DNA from: Muellerivita sp035541195
GTDB taxonomy: Bacteria > Oederibacteriota > Muellerivitia > Muellerivitales > Muellerivitaceae
Direction of reading: 5' to 3'
Assembly: GCA_035541195.1 (NCBI GenBank)
Contig: DATKNU010000014.1
Span: 1-21,339 of the forward strand
Length of the DNA: 21,339 nucleotides
Positions 14,436 through 21,339 of this stretch are shown here, piece by piece. The translations under genes and the position numbers were made by a program. The notes beneath the pieces are model-generated. The model had not been told where the DNA came from, ran no database searches, and saw nothing but the letters and a program-made list of their open reading frames with translations. Positions within the stretch are counted from its first letter, which is position 1. Every line of letters starts with the position of its first letter.

Positions 14436-16367
14436 TTAACGATTGCCGATGTCATCCGGCGGCGGCTCCTGCAGGTGCCGGTTTTGGAATCCGCCCCGGT
14501 TGCCGTCCCGCTCCTGCCGGGGCCCACCCGGGCGATGCGGACCCTGGTGGTCATTGCCGTGCCGGCGGGGACCCTTGGAAAAATTTCCCGGACGCCCGTC
14601 GGGACGGCCGGCGCCGAAGAGACGACCCGGACGTTGGTCCCGGTTGAAGGGGCGGTCGCCGCCCGAGCGGTTGTCGTGACGGGGACCGTTGAAAGGACGA
14701 TTGCCGCCTTGGAATCCGCGGGAGTCGCCCGGTCCCCGGAAAGGACGGCCGCCCTGCCAGGATTTGCCGGAGGAGGGGCCAAAGCCCTGGGGACGGCCCT
14801 TGCCTTGGAAAGGCTTTTGGGGGAAACGCTGTTTGGGCTCAAACCCCACCCGGTTGCCGTCCACCTCGGGCCCAGGGTCGAAACTGGGCTGCTTGTCAAA
14901 ATTCGGTTGGCGGTCCGACGCGAACCCGGCCCCACGGCCATGGTGCTGGTCCGAGCGCCTTTGGTGCCGGCCCTGCGGATCGCGGTTCTTGCGGGAAGGA
15001 TCGAAGGCGCGGTCGGACCTAAAAGCCTGGTCCCGCCGCGGGGGCCGGTCCCCTTGGGGGGCGAAGTCCCCTTTGGGGGCGAAGGCTTTCTTCCCGAAAT
15101 TCTTGTTCCCCCGGAAATGGCTTTCCTTGGCGCCATGGGTCTTGTGGCGGCCGAAGGCTTGGGGTTTGCCGCCCCGGTGGGGCGCGCCCTCAGCAACCCC
15201 GGATCCCTGGCCATGCGGTGAATAAGGCTTGGGCGCGGGGGTCATGTCGCCGAAGCGCGAGGGCTTCACCGTGATCGAGTCCTTCGGCACCTTGATGAGG
15301 CGCACGATGGCGTCCCACAGCGAGCGGTCCTCCGGCGTCAGGAAGGCCAGCGAATCGCCCTGGGCGCCGGCCCGGGCGGTGCGCCCCACCCGATGGATGT
15401 AGTCCTCGGGATTGCGGGGTAGGTCGTAATTGATCACATGGGCGATATGGTGAATGTCCAGGCCCCGGGCCGCCACGTCGGTGGCCACCAGGACGCGGTA
15501 GCTGCCCAAGCGGAACTGCTCGATGGCCTGGCGGCGCTGGGACTGGGTGCGGCCCCCATGCACCTGGGTGGCCTTGAAGCCCGCGGCCTTGAGTTTCTCA
15601 AGCAGCCGCTCCACCCGGTTTTGGGTGCGGGCGAAAACCACCGCCGAGCCTTGGCGCTCGTTCAGCTCCCCCGTCAATTCCTCGAACTTCTTCGCCTCGC
15701 TGGTGTAAATGACCATCTGGTTGATTTTCTCGACGGGCCGGGTGGTTTCCCCGATGGAGATGCGCACCGGCGCCTTCAGGTAACGGGCGCCCAGGGTCTG
15801 GATGTCGGGCGGGAAGGTGGCGGAAAAAAGCAGGGTCTGCCGGGTCGGGGGCAGGTGCTTGCGGATCTCCTCCAGCTGGGGCTCAAAGCCCATGTCCAGC
15901 ATGCGGTCGGCCTCGTCCAGCACGAGAAAACCCGACTTGGAGAGGTTGAGCGACCGGCGGTTCAGGTGGTCGATGATGCGGCCGGGGGTCCCGATGATGA
16001 GCCGGGGTTTCTTGAGAAGCGCGCTGATCTGGCCGCCCATGTTGGCGCCGCCGATGAGCAGCACCGACCCGCCCAAGTGGTGGGCGCCGGTCAGCTTGCG
16101 CAGCACCTCCAACACCTGCGCCGCCAACTCCCGGGTGGGGGTCATGACGAGGGCGGTCTGGTCGGGATTCTTGGCGAGGAAGGTCAAAAGCGGGATGCCG
16201 AAGGCCCCCGTCTTGCCCGTGCCCGTCTGGGCCGAGGCGATGACGTCCTTGCCTTCCAGGGCCGCGGGGATGGCCTGGGCCTGCACCGGCGTGGGCTTGG
16301 TGAAATTCATCTGCTTCAGGGACTTGCCCAAAAACTCGGGGAGGCCCAATTCTTGAAAGCTTTCCAT
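14436..16367 (-). CDS. DEAD-box ATP-dependent RNA helicase, RhlE-like, with long disordered tail
   Basis: 643 residues. The helicase core is residues 1-370: Q motif (FTKPTPVQ, 22-29), motif I AQTGTGKT (46-53), PTRELA (77-82), TPGR (127-130), DEAD (151-154), SAT (182-184), and the C-terminal motifs ATDVAARGLD (295-304) and HRVGRTARAG (325-334). All catalytic residues are present. From about 372 to the end, a tail of some 270 residues is low-complexity and rich in Gly, Arg, Phe, Asp, Pro and Gln, with repeated RPF, FQG and GNR units. Such RG-rich tails bind RNA and drive condensates in DEAD-box proteins. RhlE-type enzymes act in ribosome assembly and RNA turnover in the cytosol. A ribosome site AAGGAA precedes the ATG by 9 bases. 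It converges on yceI across a shared terminator. Confidence 0.95.
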   Translation of the reverse strand: MESFQELGLPEFLGKSLKQMNFTKPTPVQAQAIPAALEGKDVIASAQTGTGKTGAFGIPLLTFLAKNPDQTALVMTPTRELAAQVLEVLRKLTGAHHLGGSVLLIGGANMGGQISALLKKPRLIIGTPGRIIDHLNRRSLNLSKSGFLVLDEADRMLDMGFEPQLEEIRKHLPPTRQTLLFSATFPPDIQTLGARYLKAPVRISIGETTRPVEKINQMVIYTSEAKKFEELTGELNERQGSAVVFARTQNRVERLLEKLKAAGFKATQVHGGRTQSQRRQAIEQFRLGSYRVLVATDVAARGLDIHHIAHVINYDLPRNPEDYIHRVGRTARAGAQGDSLAFLTPEDRSLWDAIVRLIKVPKDSITVKPSRFGDMTPAPKPYSPHGQGSGVAEGAPHRGGKPQAFGRHKTHGAKESHFRGNKNFGKKAFAPKGDFAPQGDRPPRRDQAFRSDRAFDPSRKNRDPQGRHQRRSDQHHGRGAGFASDRQPNFDKQPSFDPGPEVDGNRVGFEPKQRFPQKPFQGKGRPQGFGPSSGKSWQGGRPFRGPGDSRGFQGGNRPFNGPRHDNRSGGDRPFNRDQRPGRLFGAGRPDGRPGNFSKGPRRHGNDHQGPHRPGGPRQERDGNRGGFQNRHLQEPPPDDIGNR

Positions 16368-16391
16368 GCTGTAAGGTTCCTTTAACGACGG

Positions 16392-16419
16392 ATTAAAATC
16401 CCCGCCGCCAAGACGCCAA
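16392..16419 (-). promoter_or_regulatory. Possible helicase promoter within the inverted repeat
   Basis: On the minus strand, TTGGCG (16414-16419) is followed after 16 bases by TTTAAT (16392-16397). These match four and five consensus positions. Transcription would begin about 18 bases before the helicase ATG, just ahead of its AAGGAA ribosome site. The -35 and spacer lie in the left arm of the inverted repeat, so promoter and repeat may be linked. Confidence 0.35.
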
Positions 16420-16477
16420 GCTCCTCAAGGGCCGGGCGCCAAACCCGAAATGTTTTTTCGCGGGCCTTGGCGGCGGG
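16401..16477. repeat. Long extragenic inverted repeat upstream of the helicase
   Basis: A perfect 12-bp inverted repeat, CCCGCCGCCAAG (16401-16412) and CTTGGCGGCGGG (16466-16477), encloses 53 bases. The outer flanks continue the symmetry loosely (AAAATC outside the left arm, GATCATTTT outside the right). The left arm also holds the tandem-like CGCCAAGACGCCAAG. The CTTGGCGTCTTGGCGGCGG wording resembles dispersed extragenic repeats common in environmental bacterial genomes. That link is from memory; the repeat itself is seen. It marks the left edge of the AT-rich island. Confidence 0.7.
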
Positions 16478-16479
16478 AT

Positions 16480-16744
16480 CATTTTCACAAAATAATCTCT
16501 GTGCGGTTATTGAAGTGGGACGCATCGGGGGAAATAGGAGGAGGAAATCACTCGCGTTATTTCGGTTCTGATGAAGCCCTTGGCAGGAAGGAGGACACTT
16601 TGAAGCAGTTCTTCCTACACGATTCCACTTGATCGCGGAAGAATCCACCGAAAGATTGCTAGCATTGTTACCGTCTTCCAAAAATAGAAAAGCAACCGCT
16701 CAAACTATTTGCACCACCTTACTAGATTAAGCCAGAAAAAAAAA
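16480..16744. other. Gene-free stretch at the left end of the AT-rich island
   Basis: No credible reading frame or RNA gene is seen on either strand. A good Shine-Dalgarno-like AGGAGGAGG on the plus strand (16536-16544) is not followed by a usable frame. A 9-base run of A (plus strand, 16736-16744) lies next to the stop of the 59-codon gene. Base composition shifts from GC-rich to AT-rich across this stretch, so it may be the scar of an insertion. Confidence 0.5.
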
Positions 16745-16924
16745 TCAATTTATCTTCAACAGATGCTTATATTGTTCCATGGATTTTCGGGCCAATTTTG
16801 CGCCAAAATTATGCGGATCTTCTTTTTCCAGTTTCTTCAAATCCTGGTCATTTGGAAAATAAACTCGCTTGTACTCATCAAAAGTCTTACATTCCGATTC
16901 CTTACTCTTCACCACTCTCTTCAT
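16745..16924 (-). CDS. Small charged protein coupled to the proteasome-like gene
   Basis: 59 residues, ATG at 16922-16924, TGA at 16745-16747. The ATG overlaps the stop of the upstream 430-residue gene as ATGA, the classic sign of translational coupling, and its AT-rich composition matches. The product is rich in Lys and Glu: MKRVVKSKESECKTFDEYKR at the start, then VYFPNDQDLKKLEKEDPHNF, and GAKLARKSMEQYKHLLKIN at the end. It has no signal peptide or membrane segment and one cysteine (Cys12). The second half looks helical. I recognise no family. Position suggests a partner, adaptor, inhibitor or substrate of the proteasome-like protein, but this is inference. It is easily missed by length cut-offs. 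Confidence 0.75.
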   Translation of the reverse strand: MKRVVKSKESECKTFDEYKRVYFPNDQDLKKLEKEDPHNFGAKLARKSMEQYKHLLKIN

Positions 16925-18213
16925 CGCCCGCCCTCCCCGGAAACCTTAAAGTAATTTTCAAAAAACTGTGGATTAAGTTCCGGTTTAAAATAATGCTTCC
17001 TTTTGATCCAAATCAACCCATCTCCCTTTGAAATAACCGCAACATCAATAGGTCCACCAACAGTCTCAGCAGACATAGTAACCCGCCGCTTAAAAGATGT
17101 TAAATTCACCAAAGCCTCGGCCATAGCTGCCAATTCGTCCTTTGGCAAAGCCGCAACGCTATCTAAAATGGGGCTTACATGGTTATTTCTTTTATACGTG
17201 TTCATCATATCATTAAACCTGTCAAGCAATGCCTTCCCGACTTTTTTCAAATTCTCCGTTAACTGGGCTTTTTCGCTTTCGTTTAATTGTACGAGAGAAT
17301 CGGCAACATTCATCGGGAAACGCTCAAATATTTCTTTTAAATATCCATCAATCACCATATCAAAACTTGGATCAATCCCAGACATAAAAAGATCGACCAT
17401 TTCACGTTGAGCAAACGGCATTATACTGGCACTATTAGACACAGTTATCTCCTTCGTCTGCATCGAATACTTCACTCTCCCATCGATTTTATTTTCCAGC
17501 TCTAATTTCACTGTCTTGGGAAAAATTTCTTCTTCGCCAAAGCCAGCAATAACCACTCCGGAACTTCGAGAAGAAAAGTTATCTTTGTACAACAAAAATT
17601 CGCACAATCGAAATAGACGCAGCATCGACTTTTTGGAAATGGGTAGCTTTTGTAGGATTTTTGAACGCGCCTCATTCACGAGCTTATTGTACTTTCGAAC
17701 AGTTCGGCCAGCTTGAAAAGAAGACGTGCTTTTCAAATCGTCGAACTTCTTCCACATTTCCCAATGCCTCAAAATGACATCAGAAGTTATTTTTGAAACA
17801 TCAGAATTTTTTACAATTCCCTTAGTATCGGTAATTAATTTTACCTCTTTATCTACATCTCCTTTTATTCTAAAAAAATAACCCCTGATCAACAGTTCAA
17901 AGCTTTTTCTCTGAACATCCTCCGAAAAAAGAGGATTTTTGCGATTAAGAAAGTTTATGAATTTATCTGAATAGTCTTCTAGGCGATTAAATCGTTGTTT
18001 GCCAAGCTCATTTCTAAAAACTTTTATTATGGTTTCCCAGGGGACCTCCATGAATTCCGCACTTCCATAAACCATTATGCCAACAGGATGGTATTTGGAT
18101 AATGCAAACAATTTATTTACTGTGTTATAAATTTTTTTCTCGCCAATGGTGACCGCGCTATCCGCAGCAAGAGCGATTGCCGATTTATTCATAATTACTA
18201 TTTCCGCAGTCAT
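16921..18213 (-). CDS. Proteasome/HslV-like Ntn-hydrolase protein with large internal insertion
   Basis: 430 residues in an AT-rich gene; TAGGAG lies 6 bases before the ATG. The N-terminus (MTAEIVIMNKSAIALAADSA) reads like a proteasome beta or HslV subunit. If Met1 is removed, as expected before Thr, then Thr1, Asp17 and Lys33 fall exactly at the catalytic positions of the proteasome; VT at 20-21 and KLF at 33-35 also coincide with Thermoplasma beta. A hydrophobic-to-glycine turn (VGIMVYGSAEF) follows. Near the C-terminus, GGPIDVAVISKGDGLIWI (386-403) resembles the final strands of proteasome subunits. Between these ends lie about 300 residues, mostly charged and helical-looking, far more than in a normal 180-250-residue subunit. 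Auxiliary Asp166 and Ser169 equivalents are not evident. It is likely a cytosolic hydrolase of unknown target, probably known only as a hypothetical family. Confidence 0.8.
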   Translation of the reverse strand: MTAEIVIMNKSAIALAADSAVTIGEKKIYNTVNKLFALSKYHPVGIMVYGSAEFMEVPWETIIKVFRNELGKQRFNRLEDYSDKFINFLNRKNPLFSEDVQRKSFELLIRGYFFRIKGDVDKEVKLITDTKGIVKNSDVSKITSDVILRHWEMWKKFDDLKSTSSFQAGRTVRKYNKLVNEARSKILQKLPISKKSMLRLFRLCEFLLYKDNFSSRSSGVVIAGFGEEEIFPKTVKLELENKIDGRVKYSMQTKEITVSNSASIMPFAQREMVDLFMSGIDPSFDMVIDGYLKEIFERFPMNVADSLVQLNESEKAQLTENLKKVGKALLDRFNDMMNTYKRNNHVSPILDSVAALPKDELAAMAEALVNLTSFKRRVTMSAETVGGPIDVAVISKGDGLIWIKRKHYFKPELNPQFFENYFKVSGEGGR

Positions 18214-18259
18214 GACTCGCTCCTAGCCCTAGTACTTTTATCTGTCATTAATTTATCAT

Positions 18260-18290
18260 TTTATATTTTCCGGGCGAGCATATTTTTCAA
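18260..18290 (-). promoter_or_regulatory. Possible promoter of the proteasome-like cassette
   Basis: On the minus strand, TTGAAA (18285-18290) and TATAAA (18260-18265) are 19 bases apart, longer than ideal. They overlap the last codons of the isomerase gene, whose TAA is part of the -10 element. The 47-base gap to the next ATG is strongly AT-rich. A private promoter for the cassette is plausible but weakly supported; read-through from the PTS operon is the alternative. Confidence 0.25.
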
Positions 18291-19337
18291 TTCGTCAATG
18301 AGGGGCGTGGGGGTCGGGTCCACCTTCTTCAGGTAGGCCAGGTAGACGCTGGTGAAGTCCCCCAAGTAGACGAGGGAAATCATTTGGGCCAGGAGCGAAC
18401 GGCCCTGGGCCTTGATCTCGGTGAGGCCCGCCGCCTTGGGCGCCACCAATCCCTTCACGAGCTCCAATCGGCGGCGGATCCTCGGATGGTCCCCTTGGGG
18501 ATGGCCCAAAAGCACCACGGCCATTCGGCGCGTCAATTTTTCCGGGAAGGCGTAGCCCAGGATTTCGTTGTGGTTCATCTCGGGCACCAGGTTCAAGAGC
18601 GCCATCTGTTTGGCGTTCTCGTTGAGTTGGGTCTTCCAGCGGAGACCCACCGAATCTAGGTGGTCCTGCCCCGCGTAAATCACCGGCAGTTTGTCCTTGA
18701 GGAACAGGGCTAAGAGCTTGGCCGGGTTGCGGGCCGTGGGGCTCAAGGGCCCATAGAGGCTGGCGAGCCTCGTCATGCCTTCAAGCGTCTCGTCGAAATC
18801 CGCCTGGAAGGACGGCAAGAGCCCCAGGGTTTCCAGGGCGGTCAAAAGGGTGGCGAAGGAATAACCCAAGGCGGCCCGGGGCGGGAGTCCCCCCGGAAAG
18901 GAAAGCACGGGCACCTTGGCCTGGCGGGCCCGGGCCTCAAGCGCGCCGCCCGAGGTCAGGGCCAGGATCCGCAGCCGCCGGGCCCGGGCCTGCCGGAACA
19001 CCGAAAGGGTTTCCTCGGTGCCGCCCGAGTAGCTGGCGGCCACCACCAGGCTGTCCTTCCCCGCCCAGGCGGGCAAAAGATAATTGCGGTTGACCGTCAC
19101 GGCGAAGGGGGCTTTTTTCCAGGTGAGGCTGCGCAAAAGGTCGCCGCTGATGGCCGACCCGCCCAAGCCCGATACGATCACCTGCTTGACGCCCTTGGGC
19201 GAAAGCCGGGGCGCATGGGCCAGCACCCGGCTCCTGGCGTCCTGGAACTGGGCCGGGAGGTCCAGGACCTTTCGGATCATGTCCGAGGGGTCCAAGCGGG
19301 TGAGGCGGTGGGGTTGGTCCAGGATGGGATGGGGCAC
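18261..19337 (-). CDS. Bifunctional phosphoglucose/phosphomannose isomerase (SIS domain)
   Basis: 358 residues from a GTG at 19335-19337, chosen because AAGGAG sits exactly 5 bases upstream and the product then begins PHPILDQPHRLTRLDPSDMI, like relatives. An in-frame ATG at 19394, 5 bases after the ptsI stop, would add 19 unlike residues but cannot be excluded. Two SIS domains are visible: SGLGGSAISGDLLRSL and SYSGGTEETLSVFRQA bind the sugar phosphate. LNENAK and PEMNHNEILGY supply the Glu and His of the archaeal-type bifunctional PGI/PMI family. It interconverts glucose-6-P or mannose-6-P with fructose-6-P in the cytosol, feeding glycolysis and sugar-nucleotide synthesis. Being in one operon with HPr and enzyme I fits a sugar-metabolism role. 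The final codons become AT-rich where the island begins. Confidence 0.9.
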   Translation of the reverse strand: MPHPILDQPHRLTRLDPSDMIRKVLDLPAQFQDARSRVLAHAPRLSPKGVKQVIVSGLGGSAISGDLLRSLTWKKAPFAVTVNRNYLLPAWAGKDSLVVAASYSGGTEETLSVFRQARARRLRILALTSGGALEARARQAKVPVLSFPGGLPPRAALGYSFATLLTALETLGLLPSFQADFDETLEGMTRLASLYGPLSPTARNPAKLLALFLKDKLPVIYAGQDHLDSVGLRWKTQLNENAKQMALLNLVPEMNHNEILGYAFPEKLTRRMAVVLLGHPQGDHPRIRRRLELVKGLVAPKAAGLTEIKAQGRSLLAQMISLVYLGDFTSVYLAYLKKVDPTPTPLIDELKNMLARKI

Positions 19338-19399
19338 AAAAACTCCTTGGGCGGCGCAATGGTTTGGTTTTTCCGACAGGGCGACGACGTCCATCGCCT

Positions 19400-21151
19400 T
19401 TAAAACAAAATCGCCTTCAGATCAGGGGAAACGCTGTTCTTGATCAGCTCCAGGACCTCATCGGAAGTCTTCAATTTGAGGGCGGCCTGGGCGATCCCAG
19501 CGGCCTGGGCGTAAGGCATCATGCGGATGACCTTCTTCACCTCGGGGATGACCGACACGCTCACCGAGAATTCGTCCAAGCCCATGCCCAGCAGCAACGG
19601 CACGAACTGGGGGTCGCCGGCCATTTCCCCGCACATGCCGACCCACTTGCCCGCCCGGTGGGCGGCGTCCACGGTCATCTGGATGAGCCGGAGGATGGCC
19701 GGATGGCCCGGTTCGTAAAGGTAGGCCACCGACTCGTTCACCCGATCCACCGCCAGGGTGTATTGGATGAGGTCATTGGTGCCGATGGACAAGAAATCCA
19801 CTTCCTCGATCAAAAGGTCGGCCATGACGGCCGCCGAGGGGATCTCGATCATGGCGCCGATCTCGATTTCGGACCGGAAGACCCGGCCTTCCTGCCTGAG
19901 TTGTTCGGCGGCCTCCCGCACCATGGCCTTGGCCTGGCGCACCTCATCCAGCGATGAGATCATGGGGAACATGATCTTGATGGGCCCATGGGCCGCGGCC
20001 CGCAGCATGGCCCGAAGCTGGGGCATGAAGATCTCGGGGCGCTTGAGGCAAAGCCGGATGGCCCGCAGCCCCAAGAAGGGGTTGCTTTCGTGCAGGGTGT
20101 TGAGGTGGGAAAGGAATTTATCCCCGCCCAGGTCCAGCGTCCTCACGATGGCCGGATGGACTCCGATTTTTTCCGCCAACTCCCGGTAGGCCAGATACTG
20201 CTCCTCCTCGGTGGGGATGCTCTCGCGGTTGAGAAAAAGAAACTCGGTGCGGAACAGCCCCACACCCTCGGCCCCGTGCAGGAAGATCTCGTTGAGCTCC
20301 TGGGGGATCTCGATGTTGGCGGCCAGGGTGATCTGGCGCCCGTCGGGCGTGGAGGCCGGCAGGTTGCGGAGCTCTTCCAGGCTTTTCTGGAAGGCCCGGT
20401 AGGATTCCTGCAGGCGCTGGTATTGTTTGAGGGTCTCGGGCGTGGGATTGAGGATGAGCAGGCCCTTGTTGCCGTCCAGGATGACGGTGTCGCCGTCCTG
20501 GGCCTCGGCGGTGATGCCGGGCATGCCCACGATGGCGGGCAGGCTGAGGGAGCGGGCCACGATGGCCACATGGGAGGTCCGGCCGCCGATCTCGGTGGCG
20601 AAGCCCTTGATGATGTCGGTGGGCAGGTTGACGGTGTCGGAGGGCGACAGGTCCTCGGCGATCAGGACGACCTCGTGGTCGATTTTCTTGAGCTGGTCCT
20701 TTTCCCCGCCGCCGGTCAGGTTCTTGAGCATGCGCCGGCCCACGTCCTGGATGTCGTTGCCGCGCTCGCGGAAATAGGGGTCGTCGATGCCGGCGATCAG
20801 GGCCTTGAATTTCTCCAGTTCCTCATGGATGAGGGCCTCGGCGTTCATCCGCCGATGGCGGACGGCCTCGGGGATGTCCTGCTGGAACACGGGGTCGTCG
20901 AGCACGATTTGGTGGGCCTTGAAGATGGCCGCGTGCTCCTCGCCCAGCTTGTGGCGGGCGCGGTCGGCCACCTCGCCGATCTGGATGCGGGTCTTGGCGA
21001 TAGCGTTCAGGTAACGTTGCACCTCGGCCTCGGTCTCCTCGGGCTTGAGCGAGCGCCGGGGCACCGAAAAGCCCGAACGATGATAAAGATAAAGGGGGGC
21101 GATGGCGATGCCGCCCGAAGCGGCCACCCCCTGGAGGATTTTCTCGGCCAA
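19400..21151 (-). CDS. ptsI: Phosphoenolpyruvate-protein phosphotransferase, PTS enzyme I
   Basis: 583 residues, full family length. The start is TTG at 21149-21151 with AAGGAG 6 bases upstream; this ribosome site overlaps the HPr stop. The N-terminal HPr-binding and phosphohistidine domains contain the active-site His194 in GGRTSHVAIVARSLSLPAIVG-type sequence (about 189-209). The C-terminal PEP-binding barrel carries LFRTEFLFL, EIGAMIEIPSAAV, DFLSIGTNDLIQYTLAVDR and the catalytic cysteine in GMCGEMAGDP near 502. It moves phosphate from PEP to HPr in the cytosol. It lies between ptsH and the isomerase with gaps of a few bases. No sugar-specific EII component is in the window, so it may serve transport, regulation or both. 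Confidence 0.97.
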   Translation of the reverse strand: MAEKILQGVAASGGIAIAPLYLYHRSGFSVPRRSLKPEETEAEVQRYLNAIAKTRIQIGEVADRARHKLGEEHAAIFKAHQIVLDDPVFQQDIPEAVRHRRMNAEALIHEELEKFKALIAGIDDPYFRERGNDIQDVGRRMLKNLTGGGEKDQLKKIDHEVVLIAEDLSPSDTVNLPTDIIKGFATEIGGRTSHVAIVARSLSLPAIVGMPGITAEAQDGDTVILDGNKGLLILNPTPETLKQYQRLQESYRAFQKSLEELRNLPASTPDGRQITLAANIEIPQELNEIFLHGAEGVGLFRTEFLFLNRESIPTEEEQYLAYRELAEKIGVHPAIVRTLDLGGDKFLSHLNTLHESNPFLGLRAIRLCLKRPEIFMPQLRAMLRAAAHGPIKIMFPMISSLDEVRQAKAMVREAAEQLRQEGRVFRSEIEIGAMIEIPSAAVMADLLIEEVDFLSIGTNDLIQYTLAVDRVNESVAYLYEPGHPAILRLIQMTVDAAHRAGKWVGMCGEMAGDPQFVPLLLGMGLDEFSVSVSVIPEVKKVIRMMPYAQAAGIAQAALKLKTSDEVLELIKNSVSPDLKAILF

Positions 21152-21154
21152 GGC

Positions 21155-21339
21155 CTACTCCTTCTCCCCGAACCGTTTGGCCAAAAGGTCCCGGATGGCG
21201 GCCAGGGCTTCCTTGGCGTCCTCGCCGTCGGTGGCGAATTCCAGCTCGGTGCCCTTGGCGGCCGCCAAGGTCATGAGCCCCATGAGGCTTTTGGCGTTCA
21301 CGTTCTGGACCCCATGGTGGATGAAGACCTGGCACTTGA
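21155..21339 (-). CDS. ptsH: Phosphocarrier HPr (5' end outside window)
   Basis: The last 60 codons and TAG of an HPr protein, cut by the right edge. Visible are the VNAKSLMGLMTLAAAKGTEL block and the final helix (DAKEALAAIRDLLAKRF). The Ser in NAKSLMG corresponds to the regulatory Ser46 that HPr kinase/phosphorylase modifies, so such control is possible. The phospho-acceptor His15 region lies outside the window. HPr takes phosphate from enzyme I and hands it to EIIA components in the cytosol. Its TAG is 3 bases before the ptsI TTG, and the end of its frame (GAGAAGGAG) supplies the ptsI ribosome site, so the two are translationally linked. Confidence 0.93.
   Translation of the reverse strand, partial: KCQVFIHHGVQNVNAKSLMGLMTLAAAKGTELEFATDGEDAKEALAAIRDLLAKRFGEKE

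Noticed and set aside
14475..15221. Plus-strand open frame opposite the helicase tail
   Set aside because: Antisense to the GC-rich low-complexity tail. No ribosome site or recognisable domain; composition is explained by the real gene.
16450..16632. Plus-strand frame of 60 codons
   Set aside because: It begins inside the inverted repeat. The nearby AGGAGGAGG at 16536-16544 is within it and precedes no suitable start.
16382..16681. Minus-strand frame of 99 codons upstream of the helicase
   Set aside because: It runs through the inverted repeat and the composition boundary, has no convincing ribosome site and no protein-like pattern.
16730..16780. Possible Rho-independent terminator after the 59-codon gene
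   Set aside because: There is a run of nine T on the minus strand, but only a weak 4-bp stem (ATCT/AGAT) before it.

Overview
The window is a visibly GC-rich stretch of bacterial chromosome, apart from one AT-rich island at about 16.49-18.26 kb. Sec signal peptides, a periplasmic YceI protein, an exported bufferin and a Bcr/CflA exporter suggest a diderm, Gram-negative-type organism. The mix of an HPr/EI module, a Hanks kinase fused to WD40 propellers, an FHA-cyclase and a GH127 enzyme resembles uncultivated or environmental lineages. Nothing here fixes the taxon: there is no rRNA, tRNA or other marker gene. Almost every gene lies on the minus strand; yceI is the only plus-strand gene.

Layout, left to right. 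(1) 1-1223: an APC-superfamily permease cut by the window edge, with its own sigma70-like promoter. (2) 1401-1660: a tiny lysine-rich exported protein with a strong terminator. (3) 1795-11568: a tight minus-strand run, read from right to left. It holds a Ser/Thr kinase with 14-16 WD40-type repeats, an FHA-GAF-class III nucleotide cyclase (overlapping the kinase stop as ATGA), a Bcr/CflA MFS exporter, a pentapeptide-repeat protein, a two-TM DUF3592-like protein and a membrane-anchored GH127 glycosidase. (4) 11688-13583: a bufferin operon, bufA-bufB-bufC (DUF2282 precursor, MNIO enzyme, DUF2063 partner), divergent from yceI (13772-14371). (5) A bidirectional terminator, then a DEAD-box RNA helicase with a disordered tail of about 270 residues (14436-16367). 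Upstream of the helicase is a long inverted repeat. (6) 16745-18213: an AT-rich two-gene cassette. One gene encodes a 430-residue protein that matches the proteasome/HslV Ntn-hydrolase fold at both ends, with Thr1, Asp17 and Lys33 in exact proteasome register once Met1 is removed. The other is an overlapping 59-codon partner. (7) 18261-21339: a PTS core operon, HPr (partial), enzyme I and a bifunctional phosphoglucose/phosphomannose isomerase.

The best candidate for an undescribed system is the proteasome-like cassette. The kinase-FHA-cyclase pair, the bufferin operon with its divergent possible ECF-type promoters, and the inverted repeat before the helicase are the next most interesting. Functions are inferred by reading the sequence; no database search was possible.
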